A stretch of DNA of 64,000 bases from Mastigias papua (GCA_964019165.1 OZ025276.1:2541840-2605839); one strand, 5' to 3'. Shown: positions 9,260 through 23,545, numbered from the stretch's first letter. Program-made: numbers and translations. Notes: a model not told the origin generated them from the letters alone.

Positions 9260-10480
9260 TATACTACTCCCCTCCTCCAAGAGGCTCCCCCTCATCCGCA
9301 TTTACAGCCATCCCACACATTGTATTAGTTGTGCGTTTGTTGTTATCTCCTTTATTTCTATACTTCCCCCCTCCCAGTGTGTTCCGTTATTCGCATGAGC
9401 TATCTTTACCTAGCCCTAATTTCCCTGTGTCCCAGCACTTTTCTAGGGTATTGTCTCATACACTCCCTATTTCCCATCCCCATCACTTGCGCACTAGCTG
9501 GGTTGTGTCGATAATGTGTTCACTCTTTAGACCTTAGCTCATCATCACCAGTTTATGCTTGTTATTGTTGCTTTGTAATACAACTCACCTTTACACCTCT
9601 AAGGTATCCTTCGCAGGTCTCAGCTGGTAGTAGTTTAGGTCATATAGTAGTCATATACCTGGTTATCTTGCAGTAGTAATACTCTGTTTCAACTCACTTG
9701 TTCCTTGAGTTTTTGCACTAATCAAGCACTGCAACACATAATCCTTTGTTTATTTCTTACTTTTATGGGCACAAACAAATGGAATTTCACTTGGTGAGTC
9801 ACCGGCCTGACTGGCTTCAGTCACACATGCTTGTCATTTGATAGAAATGCATCACGTCAGCAAGTTCAGAATCCATTATGACTATTTTGGATCAGAAAAC
9901 AGTTCCAGTCTAATGCCCAGCAAAACAGGATCACAGATCGCCTAACCAAGTTCTATGTGCTACTACCTGAACTAGGGTATCCAGAAATGATCAATCCTCA
10001 CATCTGTTCCCTCCATTATCACAGGAGCGATGAGAGTCAGCTAGCCTGCCTCCCAACCCAATATTGCTTCTTAGTTAAATCAATGTTCATCAGGACTACT
10101 TTACAAGGCAACATCATCTATCAAAGCTGAAGATTTTGCCAAGCCACTCACGACAACTACTTCTGCGGGGACAGGATGAACTAGCTGTCATCACTACAGA
10201 AGTGCAGCTTGCTGCAGACGTTTACCTTCACTATAACAACAGCAATTCTACTCTGGGAGATCACAGAGGGTTTAGTAGCACACCTCAGTAACTGTTGTGA
10301 GCCTATGCAGGGACAGGATGGTTTTTTGCACGTATACCTGGCACACTTGAAACGCTTGGAGAAAGCTCTTGAAAGTAGTATGCAAGGTGGTAGAAGCAGA
10401 CTTTACCTTAAACACTTGTAGTTAGCAAGTGACAGTACTTCTAATTTTAGTTATAGTCTTAATGCCTATTGTGTTATGGT
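9260..10480. other. Host DNA, nothing recognised
   Basis: Mixed-composition sequence with only short open frames. I see no domain, splice pattern, terminal repeat or RNA gene. Confidence 0.5.
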
Positions 10481-10679
10481 AGTCCTATAATTGGTAGCAA
10501 CCCCCCCCCCCCACCCATCTGATGGATTACACAGGCTCATATATAGTTGCAATGGAGTATGCAGGCTCATACACAGTTTTACCACAGCTTGGGGTGAATC
10601 GTGGCGTATCTTGGCAGTTAGGCCACCAAATGTGGTGGCAGTATGCTACAACTTAGGCACTAATGTACTTAGTATATAT

Positions 10680-10990
10680 TCATTCAGGGGAGAAAGTCAC
10701 CCCCTGTGTGGACCAGTAGCTATGTTAAAGAGTTCTCATGGTACCCTAGGCATCCCATGGGGGAAAAATCACCCCCATGTGAACCTGGGACCAAGTATAC
10801 AGCAAGTGCTGCCGTGTATTAGTAGTGAATATACTATTACTAATCATAGCATCCAGGCAACCCGCAGGGGAGAAAGTCACCCCCTGTGTGGACCTAGAGA
10901 AACCTAGTGCATTATAATATTACTCATCATAGCACCCCAGGCAACCTGCAGGGGAGAAAGTCACCCCCTGTGTGGACCTGGGGAAACCTA
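10680..10990. repeat. Palindromic-core tandem repeat
   Basis: Three close copies of caggggagaaagtcacccc followed by ctgtgtggacc occur at about 10684, 10864 and 10951, with a degenerate copy near 10757. Each copy has CAGGGG/CCCCTG arms able to form a small hairpin. Confidence 0.7.
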
Positions 10991-11337
10991 GTGCGTATAA
11001 TATGAGTATGTATCATTCAGTCACTAGTACTTAACAGTTGAGCCAGATACAACCCCAATAGCTGCCAAGTTCGTCTATTTCTTAGTTATCACCACTCTAT
11101 GCTGTTTGTCACGGGCACCTAGGCCGAAGATTAGTTAATTGACATTTACGGAGTAAAATACATTTTACAATAGTACTTCAGCCTCACTTTGTTCTTAACT
11201 TGTTCGTAATTTCCCAACAATTTTGAGGCTGTTGGTCTTATAAAATTGTTCTTACAAAGAAGGAGTGTACCTAGTTTCATCGAAATTTGAAGATTTAAAA
11301 TGATAAAGGAACTAAACCATCTTTTCTTTTTCATACT

Positions 11338-11542
11338 ACACGAGTGTTGTAAGAGTATCTAAGAGTTTCTGCTTGTGTAGATGGCAACCCTTTTAGGAAA
11401 TAGGGCATTGTTCCTTTTACGTGCGTTCCAGATATCTGGCATGGGCTACATGGAACGCACGTAAAAGGAACAATGCCCTATTTCCTAACAGGGTTGCCAT
11501 CTACACAGCAGAAACTCTTAGATACTCTTACAACACTCGTGT
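11338..11542. repeat. Near-perfect palindrome (foldback element)
   Basis: Two arms of about 90 bp, starting acacgagtgttgtaag and ending with its complement, flank a spacer of about 20 bp. A few mismatches separate the arms. It is consistent with a small foldback or MITE. No target duplication is evident. Confidence 0.75.
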
Positions 11543-12722
11543 CGTCACTGAAAAAAGGTTAACAGCTTGTCGTACAACACCATCAAGATATCTGCATGCC
11601 ATATATCTGTGGTATGGTGCTTCTAGGCTCAAAAATGATTAAAAAGTACAGTGTAGTATACTTCTATATACAACCTCATTGAATTATTGGGGGGGGGGCA
11701 AAGCCCCCTGCCCCCTAGTTTCTACGGGCCTGATATATCTGCAACTCTAATAGGAGTGTCATATTTTCATAGCAATAAGTGTGTATCTTACACTAGGAGT
11801 AATATAAAATTGATTAACACATGGGGGGAGGTAGGTGGAAATGTACATGTGCAATAGGGGGAAATCATCATGTTAGAGTGGAATTACTGTTGCAAGATGT
11901 CCACTATCCCCATCATTTAATTTGTAGTTGATGGCTGACTAATGTTCTGGATTATTGCATATTCATCTTCTTTTGGTTCTTTATTGGGGTTTGAAACTCC
12001 CTGTACAATTTCTTTGTCGCTCATTGCCAATGACTCATATGCAAGAGTTGGTTTGTTATTGCACTGTACTCATGCATGGTAATTTCTGAGTTGGACAACC
12101 TTTGATCTCGTGTTCTGAATTCCTCCATATCACCCATGAGCAGATCCAGGGTGAGTACCATACAGTCTAGACCTTGTTTAAGGCAAAAGATGTAAAAGTA
12201 ATAGGTGGCTCTTTTCTCCCTTTAAGCAAGCTGAATGAATGAATCCTGCTCATACTTTGGTACCTTAAGGTAGAATACTTGCTCACTTGTGGCCTCATAT
12301 CAAGTTCCAGTAAGGGATAGTGGCCTCAAGAACTACTGAGATGAACAGCCTTCTGTGGCCATTGATATTTCTCTTTATCAGATCCAGAGGTGCTTTTTTG
12401 TGTGGCAAACTGAGAAATATCTATTGAAGTAATGTTTAGAACTGATATGAATAGGCCACAGAACTGATGCCCATAGGCCACAGAACTGACAACCTAGATG
12501 CTGCAGAACTGATAAGGTTGTTTATAACATGTTATGTTATGCTATGCTATGTTATGTTCTGTTATGTTCTGTTATGTTCTGTTATGTTGTTATTCAGGGA
12601 AATTTCAACACAATTCTTAAATTGTTTACAAATTGTGTGGGTCTGTCAGGTACAAAACACAAACTTCAAAGAGTTGCATTTAGAGTTACATATGTCTGCA
12701 TCCATCAGAGTAACAGTTCTAT

Positions 12723-13879
12723 GGCTGCGTTCAGACTGAATGCTAGTAAAAGATTGTTGGTGGCTATCTGCGAGTACGCACTTGATCCGCAGATCTTCTG
12801 TTCAGACTGGGCGCTTGTGCTTGCTCGTTCCGTGGAGGAAATCCAAATGGAAACCACAGGAATAAATGTGATATCTGATATCTAGAATTTCAAATTGTAT
12901 CGTTTAGGCCTATATGAATCGTCACAGACGATTGCATTATCGCCATCACAGAACAGTCGGTATATACCTCCTAACTCGGGATATATATCAACTCAAGAGG
13001 GTATCATCTTTTTCTTCAAATGAAACATTATGAGTAGACGTTCATATCAATATACAAGAATGAAAAAGGTATAAGCTATCTTTTGACGTTATTTTAGAAT
13101 CTCTATCTCCACATCTACAGAAGCAAGCAACTATATTTATAAAACCGGTATCCCCCGAAGAAAGATTTGTTACAGCGTCACGCCATTGTAGATTTTCATG
13201 ACTTTTATAATGTGCACTTGGTCCTTTATGTTCAAAATGGTAGTTTTTGGTACTGAACTGGAAATTAGTGTAGAAAATCCTGACAAAATGTTAAACGTCT
13301 TGCTTACTGCATAATTATTAAACGGGAAGTATTCACTTGAAAGATTTAAACGGAAATGTGCCTCTTGTTGATGGACATCGAGGCGGTAGTTTATAAGTCC
13401 AGAACGAGAAGTACCTAAGGAAATAAAAGTCACGGAAAGTGTCGGTTTTGCCATTGTCTCATTCCATGCAGTCTTCACTGTTAAAGATGTATCAAGACAA
13501 AACTATTTCATTACATTGTACCACAGTTTCTCTAGAGCAAAATAGTTCATTAAGAGCATTATGAACGTCTTCGGGAAATCTCATTTAAAGTCTCCGACAT
13601 TGCAACTAGTCACTGGTGCAGTGAAGTAGGTTGCCAGAATCCCAAATAGCAGGTATTCATTCAACTTCCTTAACGAACAAATCAAAATCCGCGTTTTTGT
13701 CTCTTGCTAGTTCTTGCTTGTAACAAATCTGTCAGCGAACCCACAAGTTTTCTAGCATGAACTCGCTAATATCCGCTGGTGCAATTGTCCTAATCTGAAC
13801 ACCTGCGGTGTGACCCATTGCGGTTTGTTACAAGTGCGTATACGCCCTAGTTCAGGATTGTTCAGTCTGAACGCAGCCT
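12723..13879. mobile_element. Non-autonomous DNA transposon with terminal inverted repeats
   Basis: The left end GGCTGCGTTCAGACTGAA is matched by its exact reverse complement at the right end. Weaker inverted similarity continues inward (gcgagtacgcacttg against gcgtatacgcacttg). The 1.16-kb interior has only short open frames and no transposase. Superfamily and target duplication could not be fixed. Confidence 0.6.
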
Positions 13880-16800
13880 AAACCAAAAATAATGTATGAA
13901 ATAAGTGATAGCATAGTGGCTTCAATGTGAGAAATAAACCACACATACGATTAAACACACATAATATAATAGAACTAGTTCATCGGCATTGATATCACTT
14001 TCTCTAATGTAGTCTGGACAAATAAGAAAACCTGAGAAATAAGAAACCCCAAACTGAAACTGGAGCCAAATCTACTTAAAAAAGGCATGTATTGTTGCAA
14101 TTGTTTTTGGTGATTGTAACAGCTTCATTTTTCTACCTAACGGACTCTCATAATCTGATTGTGACATCCTTTTTTGATTGCAAATAGTCTGGGTTAAAGT
14201 ATCAGTGAGCTCACACAGTGTTAATTGTCGGAAAGTTTTATTTGGTTTTCTTGAAGATTCGGCTTTCGTGGAAAGAAGAAACCAAAAAATGTTACTCATC
14301 CAGCAATTCGCCACAGTTACTTACCGCGACAAGTAACTTTTCCAGCGTTCGCGACAGTTAAGTCCCTCGACAGTTTAGACACAACAAATTCAAATCATTC
14401 GCGACTTTTTGTGACAGTTTCTTCCCGCGACAGTTTCTTCCTGTAAAGTACGTATTGTTTCTTGTCTTCTTGGAATGTCCTTGATATACAAAATATTGGC
14501 TGAAAGTATGGTGGACATTGTTCTGTAAGGTTCATGATTTCAAGAAAGACTTGGAAAACCTTGGTTTATTGACACTTGTTCAACAAAGCACAGACAAATT
14601 CAAAGTTTTGTTTTGCAAAACAGATAACCTGCCACTCAGAACACGAGTGTTTGAGAACATGACTCATGAAATAGAGCCATCAAAGGTTTCTGAATGGTAA
14701 GCAACAGAGTTTTTAGGTCCTACCACAGAATAAATAATAGGCAGAAGGGACACTTGCGTTGGCCCTTTGTTGTTCTGGGGGCACAGATTGGCTAATCTGT
14801 TCACCTCTAAACGTGTTGTCAGTTTGAGGCTTATAGTATCATTAGTCATACAAAGTCCTAAACAACATTCTGCAATGAGGACTTAACGGACATCATGGAC
14901 TCTTGGCCCGACTGCATACTGCATAACATTCACTCTGGCACTAGAGTCAAGGAACAACATCAGAACATCAGAATACAAAGCTTTACAACGTACCAGTTCA
15001 ATGTGATTTGCAGAACTCAATAAACTACTTTATTTTGCTTCAGCTGGCTAGCTTCACTTGATTTATTGCCAATATAATAGGCAGCATCTTATATGCAGAT
15101 ATTTAACATTCCATTGATGCAAAGCCCAAAGAACAATAAATAGTCTTGGTATCAGTATAACACTCCATTCCTAGGCACTTATCACAAGACATGTCATAGA
15201 GTAAATGATTATGTAAGAGGCATTTCATCCATCACAGGAAAAATACTACAAGTAAGAAGAGAGTGTAACTTTTCTTTAGAACAATAAACTTGTAACTGAA
15301 GCAAACTTTTCCACCATATGGATTAATGGTTGCTATGTTGAGAAATTACATAATTTTTCCAGAAATCTCTATGACTGTTTACTGATGTGGTAGACAGGCA
15401 GTGTTCGCAAGAATTTAATAAAAAGGCCCACATAGAAAGACTATGAAGAAAAAGAATCCATCTTCCATTGTGCCAAAAAAACCAACTTAACTTCTCTCGT
15501 AAACAACTCAATGTTTTACACTTCCTTTGTTTACCAAACAATAACAAGCAAAAATGTCCTGCTACTCAACAAAGAAAGCATCCTTCTTTAATCGTCAAGG
15601 GATTCAACAACCACTGAGACTCTTGTGCCCAGTACCAACAATAACTGCATTGTTCCTCCTGCACAGGCAGAGATAAGAGTATACACTTGTTAAGACCTGT
15701 GGTACCCACCATTATCAGCTTCTTTTTAGTTGGAAAAGTACTTTGCTATTTAGGATGTTTTAGGATCACTTAAACGAACAACTTTAGTAGGCACAAGCAG
15801 GCTTTGCCTTCTCATAATAGTTGTTGTGAGCCTGTAATAGTCACAGTTCTGATGAAAGTTAAGATATACTTTGTGTTTTTGTTTTAGACAGTCTATGCAT
15901 TCTTTTGTGGGGTATTTTCATGTTGAGAAGCTTTAAGTCTTTGGTACTATCAACATACTATTTGGCAGATGTCACCTTTAGTTACTGGACAAACATAAGA
16001 TCGTAATGTACAATGCAGCTCCAATATAAGGCAGCCAATTTTTCACTTACAGAAATGCAGAGCATTGGTCCATTGAGTGGAAAGAGAGTGATAATATCCC
16101 TTTTTGAACTATTTATAAAACATAGGTAATTTCCACTAAGTAAGAAAATCAGAGTTATTGTAAACAAGCAACCATGGAAAAGATGAATTGGCCTCCCTGT
16201 ATCATCAGACTATTACTCTGTTTCAACTCGTTTGATAGTCTGATGATTATGCATTACAGGACATTAAGTATTATAGAGTACTACAGCTCAAAATATACTG
16301 AGCATCTGTGAACATGTGTGTTCAAGAAATTGGTTACTTGTTATACAGCTGAGTTACATGTAGTGATTTTCTGCTGGATGTCAGAGAAAATATCAATTAT
16401 CACATTATCACTTTGATTATTTCATCATTTGATTATAGGATTAACAAGCCAAAACATATCGCAAAATGGATCATAGACAATCTAAGCGTGGGCAGAATAT
16501 AATTGCATTGCTTTGATTTTATTCAGAATATTGGGTGGAAGTTAAAAGGTACCAACAGTGGCTTTACACAAAGCAGCATGTTGTGATCATAATAATGGTG
16601 ACCAGGGACAAGCCAAGGCAGGGATAAACCTATAGCAAGTGCACACCATAGAGAGAAAAAAAGTCAGATAGGCAACCCCGATGTATACCCCAGGTGCCTA
16701 AAATCATCAATACATTTGCACCCCCACACACCCAGCTCACAGAAAACACCCACTTGTTCATTCACACCATACAATGATATATGCCAATTGCCACATTAAC

Positions 16801-17160
16801 TAATCATACTAATGTACCACAATGTAAATCATAGTTTATTATCAACCACAACTAAGACATCAAAGCCAAAACATCATAAAGCTCTTTTACAACATAATGG
16901 TTCTTAACAACACATAATACTTCTACCTAACATCAAAAGTGTACAAACATGGACTATAGATTTTACAGATAGAGATACCATGAATACAAACAACTGCTCC
17001 TAAACCACCTAGCCAATAGTGCACCCTGTAAGTACACACTTCCCAACCCTAAACCTAACACTAACCCAACCCCAACCCCCAACCTTTACCTGAACTCCTA
17101 CCCTACCCCTCACAAAGATATACTACAGACTATCTAGTCACCATCACAAGTTCATCTGCA
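13880..17160. other. Host DNA, no gene recognised
   Basis: The region contains short degenerate GCGACAGTTT repeats (14312-14450) and, at 17044-17110, C-rich degenerate telomere-like CCCTAA/CCCAAC sequence. Open frames of 60-80 codons show no recognisable domain. Confidence 0.5.
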
Positions 17161-17189
17161 CAACTTAATGTACAGAAATTACTGCACAT

Positions 17190-18440
17190 AAAGACAGGTG
17201 TACAAAACCTCATGCACACAGTCAGGCACACCTATTCATACACAGAAATGAATGCTCACAAATCATACATACAAGTTCATGCACACAAAGTGATGCACAC
17301 ACATTCATGCACACAAATTCATGCACAGAACTTCATGCACATAAATTCATGCACAGAACTTCATGCACATAAATTCATGCACAGAACTTCATGCACACAA
17401 ACTGATGTATAGACATTAAGACACAGACACTACGACACAGAAACTCATACACTGACATTAATGCACAGAAATCCATGCACTTACGTTCAAGCACACAAAT
17501 TTATGCACAAAAAGTCATGCACACAAACTCATGCATAGACATTAAGACAGAAATTCATGCAGAGAAATTACAACAGAGAAAGTCATACACAGAACTTAAT
17601 GCACAGATATCCATGCACACAAATTCATGCACAGACACTCATGCAAACAAACTCGTGCACACATATTCATGCACACAGATTAATGCACACATCTTCATAC
17701 ACACAAATTCATGCACACAGATTAATGCACCCAACTTCATACACACAAATTCATGCACACAACGTCATACACACACATTCATGCACAGAAATTCATGCAC
17801 ACACATTAATGCACAGAATTTCATGCACACAAACTCATGCATAGAAAGTAAGACAGACATTCATGCAGAGACCTTAAGACACAGAAATTCATACACAGCA
17901 CTTAATGCACAGATATCCATGGACTCAAAATCATGCACACAAATTCATGCATACATATTAATGCACACAACCTCATACACACAAATTCATGCACAGAAAT
18001 TCATGCACACAAAGTAATGCACAGAAATTCATACACAAAGTAATGCTCAGAAATTCATGCACACAAAAGTAATATAGACAAGTGCATGCAGAGACATTAT
18101 AACACAGAAATCATACATACAACTTTATGGACAGAAAGTAATGCACAGACATTCATGCACATACATTCATGCACATACATTCATGCACAGACATTAAGAC
18201 ACAGGAAGTCATGCACAAAAATTAAAGCACACAAATTCATGCACATACATTAATGCACATCAATTCATACACACAAAGTGATCCATAGAAAGTCATGACA
18301 CACATTCATGCATAGAAATTAATGTACACACCTTACTGCACACATAACTTTATGCACACACAACGCAATACACACACAACTTAATGCACACACAACGTAA
18401 TGCACACACAACTTCATGCACACACAACTTCATACACACA
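17190..18440. repeat. 14-bp tandem satellite (TTCATGCACACAAA type)
   Basis: About 1.25 kb of imperfect 14-bp units such as ttcatgcacacaaa and ttcatgcacagaac. Long open frames here (for example 17475-18017) are repeat artefacts without start context or domain. Confidence 0.9.
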
Positions 18441-18692
18441 AGTATGTACCTCCACATGAAGTGTAGCGCATATTGTTGAGTTACTGTTTAGACCCAGTTT
18501 CTTTTCTTGTATGTATGCATAGTATAAAGTGCCAAAGATATTCATATTCTTAATACTGGGCTTCTTACCAGTGAGTGCCTCATATGCTGTTTTCAGTAAC
18601 CTGGACTTATAACATCGATTTCGAATGTATTATGATCCAAGAATAGCATATGTCCATAGATGTTTTGGCAATTTGACAACTAGTAGTAGGCA

Positions 18693-19130
18693 TCACGCCA
18701 TTTCAAACAATGATCTCCATCCTCTCTCTGCTATTCCATTTTGGTAAGGAAAATAAGGTGCACACATTTCATGACAGATACCTTGATTTCTTAGACATGC
18801 TTGATATTCCCTTGAAACAAAGTCAGAACCACTATCACTCCTGATACATTTAACCTTTCCAAATGGAGAAACATCTGCTAACAATTTCCTTGTAGCTTCA
18901 ACTGTATCACTCTTTTGTTTTACAAAATAGGCCATCATAACCCCTGAGTAGTCATCAGTGACAGTAATAGCATATCTGAATCCATCAATGCTGACCAGGG
19001 TCAATAGGACCAGGGAGATCAGTGTATCAGTCTAGTGGCATCTGTGCCTTTTCATCAGGAGTTCATGACCTGACTTCACACATGTTACCAAGAGTACATG
19101 TGTCATATGGTGGGTTTAATGTCTTTGTAT
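18693..19130 (-). pseudogene. Ty1/copia integrase relic
   Basis: The leftward frame 19004-18693 carries a copia-type integrase core: DDYSG, then RSDSGSDF and PYQNGIAERG, i.e. the D...D...E pattern. Upstream, in another frame with stops, lie the pre-integrase zinc-knuckle remnant (CTLGNMC) and YTDLPGPID. No long terminal repeats or reverse transcriptase remain nearby. It is a dead fragment. Confidence 0.8.
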
Positions 19131-19870
19131 TACTATTCATTCCATCAACAACATTTGGTAACTTCCATATGTCATTGAGGTTACAGTGCCCAAATATCTT
19201 ATGCCATGGATCAACATCATGCTCATCAAGTTCATAAACTTCAGTTCATCAAACAATACACCAATGGACTTGCCAAATATTGATGAGCATTATCACTGGT
19301 TGGCTACTATATAGCATACTATTGAATTCTGCAGTACTTTGATGGAGTCGCTCACAATTATTTCAAGACATTCCTAGGACTTCTCCTTGACTTGATGAGG
19401 TTTTGGTAAAATGGATATACTTGAGCATATTTTGGACTGCTTTGGCTGAGAGGACATAAACGCACCCCTCCCCAGGGGTTTTTGTATGTCAAAATTGTAT
19501 ACAACTGTACACTTACATACCATTTGTATATGATGATACTTCTGTCGTAGATTTGTTTCTTATTGCTGATATTGTGTTGTAATGATATGATTTTGTGTAC
19601 TTACATAATATGATTGAATTCATGGATATAATGTCATGTGAATATACTGTCACGAATAACTGCAGTACTTGTATATAACTTCACAGAGACATATACATGC
19701 GGCATGAGATGAGATGAGATTATACATTAGACAATGCCCACCACATTACAATGCACAGTATACTACGAGAGCTAACTTTGGCTAACCTATGAGGAAGAAA
19801 AGGGACGTATCACACTTTCACCAATTTATGTACTCAGCTCACAATGGGACTGGAAATCTGGAAATAGCTA

Positions 19871-20786
19871 AGGCATAGTTTAGACAGTGCATTGTGAGCA
19901 GAGCAAACTACATTATTCCCTTCAAACAAACTAAGTGTCACTTAAATTCGCCCATACCTTGTTGTCTAAATGGAAGAGTGAATCAAATTATTACATTTGC
20001 TCATAATTTGTCCATGAGAGCAAATTGTGAGCAACTTTAAGTGTATTTAATCCACTCTGTGTAACGGCAACCGAGCTGATCTTCTTTTGTTGGATTTTTA
20101 AGTGACTTTAGTGTCTTTCATTTGAGTTTATTGTTTAATTAAAACGTTTTGTTCATACCTTCGCACGAGGTATGTTTCGCCTTGTTCTTTTTCAGTTATT
20201 TCCTTTCGAAGCTAGTTTAGATTCTAGCAGCACCATTCGTTCAACCATTTGTAGTTAATTCATAGATTACTTTAAAGTTGGCAAACGGGACTAATATGTA
20301 AGTTACTTCTTACATCATTTTCTATTTATTTCAGTTAGTTTTAGGTTATTGTCTGCACGTTTGCTTCCGCTACATCACGACTTTTTAGGCCCGTTGTTGT
20401 ATTTCTCTTAGTTTGCATTACGTTTATCTTACATCTTTCTAGTTAGTTTATACGTTTTATTGTTTAGTCATCAACAGTTTATATTCTGTATCTTTTGCAT
20501 TTTAGTTTACGACTATTATGTCCGTAAGATACACCATTGTTTCATCTCTTGCGTCAGTTCAGTTCTCTTTGTCGACTCGGAATTGAGCTGCCGTAACACT
20601 CTGCACTGAGCGACTTAAATTATTACCCTTCAAAACATCTAAAGGTGAATTACATTCACTTCCTACTTCACTGTCTAATTTCAAGAGTGAATCGAATTAT
20701 TGACTTTGCCCTTGAGAGTGAATAATGAGCATATTTAATCATATTTAATTTACTCTGCTGAAAATGTGCTCTCTAAACTATGTCTT
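19871..20786. mobile_element. Possible non-autonomous TIR element
   Basis: The left end (ctaaggcatagtttagacag) and the inverted right end share about 26 bp with a few mismatches. Weaker inverted similarity continues inward (gagtgaatc.aattatt). There are no genes inside and the target duplication is unresolved. Confidence 0.45.
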
Positions 20787-21230
20787 AGAAAGGAAGATTA
20801 ACCAAGTACTGTACATATTTGCTAACTGTTGCCTACAATGTGACCATAAATACTATCTATGCACGAGTTGATCCAGGTGGAACTGACTTCATGTTCCTAA
20901 GCCGCAAGGTGCCAAGCTATGTCCTCATATGAGCACTGTAATAGTACCACTCTCACTAGGTATCGAGCAGGAAGTCACAACAAAGTATAAACAAAGTACA
21001 AGTCACTCCACAAAAAAGTCTATACTCCTATTCAACACTCATAACAAACTTAGAGTGTAACTAATTGCAACTTAATTACAACAATTATGTAAAATTTTAG
21101 TGTTTAAATGTCATATCTACACTGCCTATCTATCTCTCTCTGTTATGACTATGAGAAAATACAATGTTTTAACTATTATAGACCATACTAGCTGTGAGTG
21201 TAAGAAGCAGAATCACTTAAAGTCATCAAT

Positions 21231-22980
21231 GTGTCAAAAGGACAGTTCGACAACATGATGACCTTAAGTGATTCTGCTATTCAAGACATTGCCTGGTGGC
21301 TACAGAATTTGCCACATAGTTATGGAATAATAGGAAAAACTCCTTTTGTTCATACACTCTATTCAGATGCATCTTTGCAAGGCTGTGGGGCAGCTATCAC
21401 ATATCACAACTGGTGGAAAATGGTCCTACAAAGAATCACAATTACATTTAAATACATCAGAACTTTTAGCTGCATTTTATGCAGTTAGAAGGTTCAAAGA
21501 TACAAGTAGCAACAAAAATATCTGTCTCATGCTTGACAACAGTGCCGCAGTATGTATAAGTAATAAAAAGGGTACAACTCGCAGCTCTAAGTGTACTTCT
21601 ATTGCAGTTCAGAATTGGGATTTTTGTCAAACACATAACATTCTTTTGACAGCATTCCATATCCCTGGAGTTCAGACTGTTAGTGCTGATAGGGAGTCAC
21701 GTATTTTTGCTAATCCCGATGCAGAATGGATGCAACATCCCAAATGTCTGAAACACGCTTTACTTGTAAGAACTTATGAGCCAGAGATTGATCTTTTCAC
21801 CACTAGGCTGAATGCACACTTTGCTAAATAGTGCTCTTTGTGGCCAGATCCCTATGTATCTTCTATTGATGCATTTTATATTTCATGGTTTGATCTTAAG
21901 TTCTATTGTTTTCCACCTTTTAGTTGCATACTTCAGGTATTGCAAAAGATGTGGAGCGATTCAGCAACTGGAGCAATTGTAGTACCAATATTGCCTCGCA
22001 GATATGGTACCCTCACCTGCTACCCCTACTTGAAACTCCGCCTGTGTGTCTAAAGTTCAGCAAAACCTTATTGTCTCTTCAAGGATGGACAAATATGGTA
22101 CATCCTCTATATCACAGCCTGCATTTAATGGTTTGTCTAGTGTCAGGCAACATTTCGCCAGACAAGGCCTATCTTCCCCCTCAGGTGACAAATGTATGAC
22201 AGCATGGTGGTACTCAACTAAAAGGCCGTATAATATGTATCTACAGAAGTGGCTTGAATACTGTTCTTTGAATGATTATGATCCTTTTTCTCCATCAACT
22301 ACCAATGCTCTGGATTTCCTTACTTTTTTATATAGTCAAGGCTTATCGTTTAATACTATAAATATTGCGAGAAGTGCATTGTCGTGTTTCTGTAACTGTG
22401 AAGGGCTGGCAGGTCCATTCGGTCAGTTATCAGTTGTAAAACGTTTTATGAAAGGGGTGCTTCAGCTACTGCCTTCATTACCAAGACATCATTTGATTTG
22501 GGATGCTAAGCAAATCTTTGACTTTTGTCGCTCTCAACCACCAGTTGATGAGCTATCCCAGAAAAACTTAATGTGTCGTATCACGTTGTTATTATGCTTA
22601 TTAAGTGGACAGCATTGTCAAACGATACACTGCCTTAACGTTGAACAAGTGGATGTTACTGAAACTGAATATACTGTTGATATTGTGGAGAAGCTAAAAC
22701 ATACCTGTCCTGGTGTCCATCAAAAGCCTCTACGTTTTATCAAATATGATATTGAACCCCGTCTTTGTATTACAGACATTTGAAAGCATATTTAGATCGT
22801 ACCTCATCTTTTCGAGTTGATCAGAAACAGCTGTTGATTAGTTTTGTATGTCCTCATTAGGCTCTTTCAAAGGACACAAGTTCACGATGGTGTCACAAGG
22901 TTTTTGGAACAAGTAGTCATTGACATTTAAAACTACTCATGTCACAGTACTTGTGCGGCTTCCACGTCAAGCCTTGTAAG
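21231..22980 (+). pseudogene. DIRS-type retrotransposon relic (RNase H and tyrosine recombinase)
   Basis: Three overlapping rightward frames together carry a DIRS order. 21231-21831 has RNase H-like motifs (LYSDASLQG, SELLAAFYAVRRF, LMLDNSAA) and the EIDLFTTRLNAHF tail. 21838-22053 continues the family with DPYVSSIDAFYISW and FPPFSCILQVLQK. 22046-22783 is the N-terminal part of a tyrosine recombinase (helical domain, SARSALSCF-like segment). Downstream sequence in other frames resembles the recombinase C terminus. At least three frame changes make it non-functional. No reverse transcriptase domain remains upstream. Confidence 0.75.
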
Positions 22981-23092
22981 AAAGAACTTCGATCTGAAGG
23001 AAGTGATGATTGCTGCAGGATGGATGCAAGAGCAAACATTTCAACGGTTTTATCATCTTCCTTTGTACAGTTCATTTAATTTTGGACATGCT

Positions 23093-23545
23093 TTACTTGT
23101 TGCTGATAAGTCTGTAGTTTAGACCAGTTACTACTTTAGGATTACTGTAAAAATATAGGAATATATAGCTGCTTTCAAATTGGTCGGTAATTGCAATCCA
23201 GTCTGCTTCTGATCCAGGAACTTTTAGATAGCTTTGTGATGACAGTGCTTCCCATAGAGCTTCAGATGTTTCATGTACAATCCTTGAAATGGATGTTTTA
23301 CTAAGTCTGTAACTGGCAGAAATTGTTGTTTGTGCATCACCAGTTACTAAATACCGTAATGTGACACATGACCTCTCAACCGCAGCTATTGGCTCTCTTT
23401 TACGTCTTGATTTCATTATAATTGGAGCAACAACTGAAAGGATTTCTTCAAAGCTTGTTGGATTCATTGTAAAATGTTGGAAGAGGTACTCCTCATCAAA
23501 TAACCTCATATCGCTCACTAAAAGATGGTATTTGCCATTTCCCAT
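23093..23545 (-). pseudogene. PIF/Harbinger (HARBI1-like) transposase N-terminal fragment
   Basis: 150 codons matching the N-terminal half of the transposase at 57129-60063 (shared RYL.TGDAQT.I.AS.R.S, then SRI..ETSEA.WE.L). It ends in unrelated sequence before the DDE core, directly adjoining the DIRS relic. It is a truncated copy of the same family. Confidence 0.8.

Noticed and set aside
10491..10907. 138-codon frame over a tandem repeat
   Set aside because: It spans a C-rich run and the palindromic tandem repeat; no domain.
14518..14700. 60-codon frame that looks exon-like
   Set aside because: Neither splice sites nor a recognisable family could be established.
17475..18017. 180-codon open frame rich in His, Thr and Cys
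   Set aside because: It is the translation of the 14-bp satellite; other frames through the array are equally open.
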